From positions 1 to 40,394 of the forward strand of contig AJFK01000114.1 of assembly GCA_000467715.1 (NCBI GenBank): a stretch of DNA of 40,394 nucleotides, in the 5' to 3' direction. This DNA comes from Hysterium pulicare CBS 123377. Its lineage: Eukaryota > Ascomycota > Dothideomycetes > Hysteriales > Hysteriaceae. The position numbers and the translations under genes are program-made. Below the pieces are notes generated by a model, which ran no database searches, was not told the origin of the DNA, and saw nothing but the letters and a program-made list of their open reading frames with translations. Positions 34,437 through 40,394 of the stretch are shown piece after piece (positions within the stretch are counted from its first letter, which is position 1; each line of letters starts with the position of its first letter).

Positions 34437-34959
34437 TGGACGGGGATATAAAGAGATCGCTTTTCACATCACGTTCACATAGTGCTGCATCTCGTTGACA
34501 CTGGGCTTGTGGGAGCATGGCATGGATTCGGTTCCTTTTGGGTTTAAGCTGCATCAGCCGGCGTTCAGGCGGGGGTGATCTTTCAAGAGCCAGTAGTAAT
34601 GATGAATCCTCTTTTGATATTTTACAGATTACTCTCGTGTACAGTCATACGATACACTCGTATTATGCAATCCTCTGAACCTTCCTTGTACAGGAGTTCG
34701 TGCGCTGCTTTGCGCATGTGGTATTTCTTCAACGGAATCATTCCAAGACACCAGGATATCCACTAAACTATGTTGCGGAAAGGAATGCCGTTGACGCCAA
34801 AGTTCAGGGTAGGCAGCGCGGCGGCGGCGGCGTGGGTTTGGTCTGGTAGAGACCGACATTCAGGTAGAATGAAGTCGGAGGATTGCGTACTTCGGAACTA
34901 AAACCCCCGGAAGCCTCGAAGAGGAGCGAAATTCTCAGGTAAGATATCGAGATGGTAGT
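34437..34959. other. Convergent 3' intergenic region
   Basis: Lies between the stop codons of the NECAP gene (plus) and the GILT gene (minus). It should contain both 3' UTRs. No gene or structured element was identified. Confidence 0.6.
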
Positions 34960-35852
34960 TCAATCGGACCATCGACGCGGCGAGTATCCCCGAAAAGAAG
35001 CATCGTACAAATCGTTAATATCCTTCACAAGGTCCTCAGGTTTCGATCCTTCTTCACAATCACTCCACTTCCCGCCGTCCATGATGCATCTGACCTCGTT
35101 GTTCAGTCTCACAGTGCAGCTCTTTGTGACGTTCAGCCGAGCGCTCCTTTCTACACTGTCCCGGAGCATGCCCATGGCGTAGGCGCCGTCATCCTGGCCC
35201 GCGCAGTCGTTAAGCTTGTCGAAATCGACGCCATGTTCGAGGGCACAGTCCTCTACTAGGTCTTTGCCAGGGATTGCTTTGTAGTTGCGACTGAGACACA
35301 TGGTGAAGCCTAAGTATATTTTTGGGTCGGGATAGATAGAAGCGGCGCAGAGTTCGAGGATATTCCCGAGGCACTCTGTTTGGCCATGCATACATTGCAC
35401 GCCATCGTCATCGTTTGTTACTCTAATGAGGAGGTCAGCAGTGTATCCAAACGCCGAAAGTATCGCAAGCAATCATACCTTCCAATGTAAGACATCTTGA
35501 AATCAACTTTATCGGACACATTTTGCATCGTAGGAAGAACTAGTTTTTGCAAGCAATCTCTAGCGTCGGGACATTTTGACCTGTTGGAGAGGACTTAGTG
35601 AGAACGGGTAGGCGAAGGATTTTAGAGCGACGGGAGAAGTACGAACATTATATGTATTTCAAGGGGCACCTTCGTCGCTGTTGCTCCATTGTGATTGTGC
35701 GATGGATCTTGACATTCCCATGTACTAGCAAGCCAGAACAAAGCGAGAACGGCGATGGCAGCGGCAGTGTGGAAGACTCTCAATTTTCGGGATGCGCTTC
35801 GTGGAGGCATGGATGAGTTGGTTTCAGGAAGAAGGGGAGCCTTTGCGTCCAT
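34960..35852 (-). CDS. GILT-family thiol reductase, membrane anchored
   Basis: Member of the gamma-interferon-inducible lysosomal thiol reductase family; likely acts in the secretory or vacuolar lumen. Exons read 35852-35647, 35580-35479 and 35422-34960: 256 residues. A hydrophobic segment at about 26-44 (VFHTAAAIAVLALFWLAST) after a short basic tail suggests a signal anchor. The GILT signature C-x-H-G-x2-E-C-x2-N-x4-C is complete at residues 113-128 (CMHGQTECLGNILELC). The position of the active-site CXXC is occupied by CPDARDC (Cys72 and Cys78). Intron 1 (66 bp) joins HI to MSKCPDARDC; intron 2 (56 bp) joins YIG to RVTNDDDG. Divergent from the sugar kinase. Confidence 0.9.
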
Positions 35853-36383
35853 TGTAAAGAAGCGTAAGAGAGGTAAGCGGCAAAGTCCAAGATATATCTG
35901 CACAAAGGAGGGCTGATTGATGGCGCGAAAGGCGGAGCTGAGGGTTAGTAAACAGAAGCTGTGAAGGTGGCGGGCGCTCTGCAAGTCAGTCAGCTGGCCG
36001 ACGTTCAGCCTCATTCCCAACCTTCGACTTCGGTCCGCGAGCACGGGTCAGTTCCACTAATAAGGCTGGCGCACAGACCACGCGGCTTTACTTGCGCCTC
36101 CGAGAGCGGCATGCAACTGCGCATTGCAACCTCCAGCAAACGCTTTCGATTGCCTTTGCTTATTCCCAAGCACATTCACATCCATTCGTTGGCTCGCTCT
36201 TCATTACCCCTCTCTCTATAACACTATATCTCTGAAGCACCGTTGTTTGAAAATTCGTCATCTGCTAACGCGAGCGCCAGGTAGCAAGCTATATCTTATG
36301 GCGGCGACCGCACCTACAGTCACTCTGGAATAGCTGCTTGTCGTCCTCTATTGTTCCCCGAAACCCCGAAACCGGGTACCGAT
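35853..36383. promoter_or_regulatory. Divergent promoter between GILT gene and sugar kinase
   Basis: This 531-bp interval contains both promoters. CT-rich sequence and CTCTATAACACTATA around 36210-36226 suit a leader for the plus-strand kinase. Nothing else was recognised. Confidence 0.45.
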
Positions 36384-38096
36384 ATGGAGATTTCAAGCCA
36401 TGCCAAGGATGGTGGGGAAGATATTGACGAATTACTGCTACCCCTTACTAGCTGCGTGACCGAACCCAGCTTATTGGATCTGGCCCGATTATTCTCAGAG
36501 ACGTATCGACATCTCGCAAAGGCTTCCACGGAGCATTTTCTCATCACTCCAGTCACCGCTCTACCCTCTGGTAAGGAGAGGGGCAAGTTTTTGGCCATTG
36601 ACGTTGGCGGTACGAATCTAAGGGTTGGATTTATTGAACTGCTCGGCGAGGACGAGAATGGAGAGCCTGTTGTACCCGAGGGTGGTCAAAAGTCCTCAAT
36701 CCCAAAGATTCGAAGATCGCAGGACAAGTCATGGCCTATTGGTGACCACTTGAAGATGGATAAGGCTGAAGACTTGTTCGCATGGATCGGCGATTGCATA
36801 GCTGAGGTCATTACTGATGTTCTCAACGAAACTTCTTCGACTGGCTCGAGGGAAGCTCCATTTGGTGATGAGTTACTGTTGGGCATCACTTTTAGCTTTC
36901 CCATGATGTACGAGCCTTTACTTACATTTCCCTCGAGCATGTTGCTGACCTACACTAGGCAAACGCGCATGTCTGAAGCTACATTACTTCCAATGGGTAA
37001 AGGGTTTGCGATCACTTCCAATCTCAATTTAGGGAATATGCTGTTGGATGGATATGCACGACATCTTGAAGAACGCGTCAATGGGGACTATAGCCTTACC
37101 GGACATCCGCCCTTGACCAAGAAGAGGAGACTGTCTAGTTTACCGAGGATACGGATCGCTGCGATCACCAATGACACTGTGGCAACGTATGCTTCTTTGG
37201 CTTATTCGGTAAGGTCGACAGCGAACAGTCGCGTTGCTATGGGGCTCATTGTTGGTACTGGCACCAATGCCACAGTTCCGATGAGATTCAAAAATCTGCA
37301 CCCATCAAAAATTGAGGAGCTTTCGAAACAGGGTAAAACCGAGCTTGAGAGCACTGTAATCATCAATACTGAATGGACAATACGAGGTACCGACGCACCT
37401 CTTGTGAAGCTTGGTATCAAAACTAAATGGGACGTGGAACTCGACAGCAATAGCTCAGCTCCAGGATTTCAGCCATTCGAGTACATGACTGCGGGAAGGT
37501 ATTTGGGTGAGCTAGTGCGACTTGCTCTACTGGATATATTGAGCAGTGAGGTTGCAAAAGATGACTTGCCTCCGGCTTTGAAGCAAATCAACTCAATAGA
37601 GACAAGGTATCTATCAACTGAAGTTGCACTCCTGGATGACGAAGCTTTAGCGACTAGTCTGGAGAATCATTTTCCGCCACCATCGAAGAGCGACACCTTT
37701 TGGACACTCGACAGAGTCCAATTGGCACGGAAGATCTCTCTTGCTGTTCAGCAACGCTCCTCGGCGCTGATTGCGGCAGCAATTGTTGGTCTGCTGGCTT
37801 GCGTCAAAGACATTCAACTAGATACAGGTGAAGAAAAGGCTGTACCACGAGGTACAGAAGAGAACGGAGAGGGACTCCATTCAAGTGACGATATTGAAGA
37901 ATTAGTGGTTGCATACGCAGGAGGATTGATCTCACAATATCCGAACTTCTTAGAGAACTGTCAGGCTTGGATTGACGTTCTTGTGAGCAAGGGGTCTGTA
38001 ACGAACAGTGCTAAAAGAGTCGTTCTTCGTGAAGCCTTGGATGGCGGCGTTATTGGTGCAGCGGTTTTAGCAGGCATGGGTGATGACATTGCATAG
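36384..38096 (+). CDS. Hexokinase-family sugar kinase, GlcNAc-kinase/XprF-like
   Basis: ATP-dependent hexose or amino-sugar kinase of the hexokinase fold. Exons are 36384-36907 and 36959-38096: 553 residues, longer than classical fungal hexokinases (about 490). Phosphate-1 is KFLAIDVGGTNLRVGF (about 69-83), the sugar-site blocks are LGITFSFPM and AITNDTVATYAS with the likely catalytic Asp247, and phosphate-2 is GLIVGTGTNATV (270-281). The block DLFAWIGDCIAEVI and an insertion-rich C-terminal half set it apart from glycolytic hexokinases and suggest the filamentous-fungal N-acetylglucosamine kinase or HxkC/XprF branch; I cannot separate these. The 51-bp intron (36908-36958) is open in frame, but removing it gives FSFPMMQTRMSEATLLPMG, as in the family. 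The upstream TTG frame start was discarded. Confidence 0.88.
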   Translation: MEISSHAKDGGEDIDELLLPLTSCVTEPSLLDLARLFSETYRHLAKASTEHFLITPVTALPSGKERGKFLAIDVGGTNLRVGFIELLGEDENGEPVVPEGGQKSSIPKIRRSQDKSWPIGDHLKMDKAEDLFAWIGDCIAEVITDVLNETSSTGSREAPFGDELLLGITFSFPMMYEPLLTFPSSMLLTYTRQTRMSEATLLPMGKGFAITSNLNLGNMLLDGYARHLEERVNGDYSLTGHPPLTKKRRLSSLPRIRIAAITNDTVATYASLAYSVRSTANSRVAMGLIVGTGTNATVPMRFKNLHPSKIEELSKQGKTELESTVIINTEWTIRGTDAPLVKLGIKTKWDVELDSNSSAPGFQPFEYMTAGRYLGELVRLALLDILSSEVAKDDLPPALKQINSIETRYLSTEVALLDDEALATSLENHFPPPSKSDTFWTLDRVQLARKISLAVQQRSSALIAAAIVGLLACVKDIQLDTGEEKAVPRGTEENGEGLHSSDDIEELVVAYAGGLISQYPNFLENCQAWIDVLVSKGSVTNSAKRVVLREALDGGVIGAAVLAGMGDDIA

Positions 38097-38946
38097 AGCT
38101 GCATAGCGTGGTGCATTGTTGTACAGAGGCATTAGAGAGCTGCCATAAAGGCTCCTTGTGTTCGTCTAGAGGTCCTCTAGCTTTCTTTGTTCATTGTCTT
38201 GCATTTTCCCTTCAAAAGAATCATACAAATTCCAAGCCTCCACAGGGCCTCATCTTTCCAATTTTCTGACCTACCCTATTAGGTTGCCGTCTGTTGGCAG
38301 ACCTCTGTTTCTTTCGTTCAGCATCTTCACTTCCTCATATGCCCAGTATACTGCGATTGTTTATTCCTAGCCGTCTGAAATTCCATTTCGGCATATGCAA
38401 GATACCGCATAGCTGCGACAACCCGGTTGTTATTACACAGGAAACCACTTTTAGGATAGGGTCCAGAATAGACGGGGTTTGTGTTACAAAGATTACTTCC
38501 CCTCATTCTAGGTCTCCGGAATTGTTTCACGTTGCGACCCGTGTTGCAGCAACCAACTACCAATTGGTCGTCGCACCTTCATCATGTAAGGGAGTAGTGA
38601 ACGGGTTGGATGCGTGCAGGGCTCGGCGATACGTAGTTCCCTTCCGCAGCTTCACCGACTAAAAAGTGAAGGCACGCCCAGCCTGGTAAGTCGTCACCTG
38701 CAGTTGGTTTGTCCCTCGTGCGCCTGCACCTGCCGCATCAAAGCTCCACAGCCACACTCGTACCTCATACTGTTGAACACAAACACCGTCAAAGTCACTC
38801 CACTGCTCAACATGTCCGTCCTCCGCACACCATACTGAGGACGCTGGATTGTTATCAGACACTCGTTTATTCATGCAGAAGGAGCTCCTGCGAAGCTCCT
38901 CGCCGGTCAATTACAAGCTTCTTCTCCTCAGCAACCCCCTCCTTCA
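38097..38946. other. Intergenic, promoter of the cysteine-rich surface protein gene
   Basis: Contains the kinase 3' UTR and the upstream region of the next gene. Open frames here lack motifs. The last ~200 bases are rich in CA and CT, typical of a fungal leader. Confidence 0.5.
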
Positions 38947-40178
38947 ATGGCACCGAAAATGCTCACCGGCAATCTCCTAATCATCGCTCAGCTCGTTTTC
39001 TCAACGACACTCGCGCAGAATCACCAGCCCTGCTACTACGATGTCAACAAAGTTGCAGACCCGGCCATCATACCATGCTACGAAGGTGGCACTGTCTCTT
39101 CCTGCTGTATGAAGGGTAGCAATTGCCTCAAGGACAACGCATGCTGGGATAGCGGAACTGGGATTACATATCAATATGGATGCACAGATAAAACATACAA
39201 GGATTCTAAGTGCCCAAAGAAGTGTGGATTTGATACAAGTATGTGATCATCTACGCTCATTTCAGGTCTGGATCGAAACGCAACCCAGCTGTTCTGAGCC
39301 CTGGGGATGCATTGGGCTATACGCATTGCTTGAAATTGTCACTGACACTTGCTACTCTAGGCAAGTCGAATTGGGTAGGCTTGGTCTACTGCGATGGTAC
39401 CGACAATACTCCAAACAACATCTGGGCATGTCATCATCCTGACAGCTGCGGCGACCACTGCCTCAAAGACAACTCGAATTGGAGCCCAACACTGCAGAAG
39501 CTACCTTCACTCACTTGCTCGGACCTTGAGCCCATTAGCACGGCCTTCACAGATGGTAACTCGATTGACGAGATCATGCCCTTACCGACCAAATCCCCAG
39601 ATATCGCCAGCTACTTCTCTGCACACTCGGCTGAAGCAACGGCAGCCACTTCCACTCCGCTGTCAGAGAGCTTCTTCTTGACTGCAGGACCAGCCGCCCA
39701 GACCAGTATACAAGGGACGTCCAGTCAACCTCCGAACGCCTCAGCTACCGCATCAGCCGCACCAGCATCTTCCTCTTCTGCCGCCCCACCTACAAACAGC
39801 AGCACCAACAAAACCGGTCTAGCCGCAGGTCTCGGCGTTGGAATCCCTGTCGGTCTGGCACTCATCGTCCTCTCCGCCCTCTTGCTCCACAAGCGCCGAC
39901 AAAAAGCCACCGCTACCGATGCTGCCGCCGAGAATGGAGGCAAGTCATCCGATACCACCGAGTCTAGCACAGGATTTGCACCGAAGCCTGAACTAGACGG
40001 TACGCCAATGAACTCACCCCTCGGATCTCCACACTCTGGATACTATAATGAGAAAATTGGACATCGGGAACCGAATGAGGGAGAGGGAGAAGTCAACGCG
40101 GCTGCAGGCAGTGAAGCTGCGAGGAATCACAGGGTCTCGGAGATCCAGAGTAACGAGATCTATGAGTTGCCTGGCTAG
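38947..40178 (+). CDS. Secreted cysteine-rich ectodomain protein with single C-terminal transmembrane helix
   Basis: Predicted cell-surface protein of unknown function. Exons are 38947-39238 and 39361-40178 (intron 122 bp, joining FDT to SKSNWVGLVYCDGT): 369 residues. A signal peptide is visible at 1 to about 24 (LLIIAQLVFSTTLAQ). The ectodomain up to residue ~150 has many Cys, including CYY, SCCMKGSNCL, ACWD, CPKKCG, ACHHPDSCGDHC. A Ser/Thr/Ala/Pro-rich stalk (about 180-248) is likely O-glycosylated. One helix at about 250-274 precedes KRRQK, then a ~95-residue cytosolic tail. The layout resembles fungal wall-stress sensor-like proteins (WSC/Mid2 style), but the Cys pattern is not a clear WSC domain. 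Confidence 0.87.
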
Positions 40179-40394
40179 TCGAGACGAGAAAGGTTCCGGT
40201 TGCTACTATGGCAGCAAACATGGCACCCCCCGAATCGGTTATTCCTGTGGATATACTACTGCTTTCTGAATTCGGTGCTCTGTGGCGGGAATCGGAGTTC
40301 ATCGACTTTTTCTTTTGTTCTTGGGTGTTCATATTGGTGGACCTTTTGTATCATATACTCCAGTTCCTCGAAGGCCGACATGTAAAAAAAAAAA
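40179..40394. other. 3' flank and homopolymer at window end
   Basis: Downstream sequence of the preceding gene, T-rich near 40305-40350. The window stops in a run of 11 A (40384-40394), which may be genomic or mark a contig boundary. Confidence 0.6.

Noticed and set aside
1-40394. Secondary-metabolite cluster, CRISPR-like array or tRNA gene
   Set aside because: No PKS, NRPS, terpene cyclase or P450 sequence; no regular spaced repeats; no convincing tRNA cloverleaf or T-loop consensus was spotted, though a covariance-model scan was not possible.

Overview
The window is nuclear DNA of a filamentous ascomycete (Pezizomycotina). Short GT-AG introns of about 46-144 bp, CT-rich leaders and an intact xylanase regulator of the XlnR/Xyr1 type support this. 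The XlnR sequence and the neighbouring families fit Leotiomycetes best, but that placement is an inference from memory of homologues. No bacterial-type operon, CRISPR array, rRNA or convincing tRNA was seen.

Left arm (1-7943): a left-truncated sulfite reductase beta subunit (MET5 type, minus) stands head to head with FAD synthetase (FAD1, plus). An AT-rich 1.5 kb gap and a MATE-family transporter (minus) follow.

Centre (7944-23083): about 15 kb that holds only one confident gene, xlnR (15231-18506, minus). The flanks carry degenerate reading frames, a direct repeat pair (11.7 and 15.1 kb) and a few short tandem repeats. I found no intact gene in either flank.

Right arm (23084-40394): an aldehyde dehydrogenase; an uncertain small multi-exon gene converging on a rhodopsin-like seven-helix membrane protein; then a compact housekeeping block. 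That block has She9/Mdm33 (mitochondrial inner membrane) divergent from a HAD phosphatase, an NECAP-type clathrin adaptor accessory protein, a GILT-type thiol reductase divergent from a hexokinase-family sugar kinase, and a cysteine-rich single-pass cell-surface protein. The window ends in a run of 11 A.

The genes do not form an obvious biosynthetic cluster. The clearest functional pairing is MET5 with FAD1 (sulfur assimilation beside flavin cofactor synthesis). Gene structure is the most interesting aspect: three introns are multiples of three without stop codons, one of them inside the XlnR zinc cluster, and the HAD phosphatase has a 14-nt exon. I did not find strong evidence of a wholly new system. 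Exon boundaries were deduced by eye from splice signals and family conservation.
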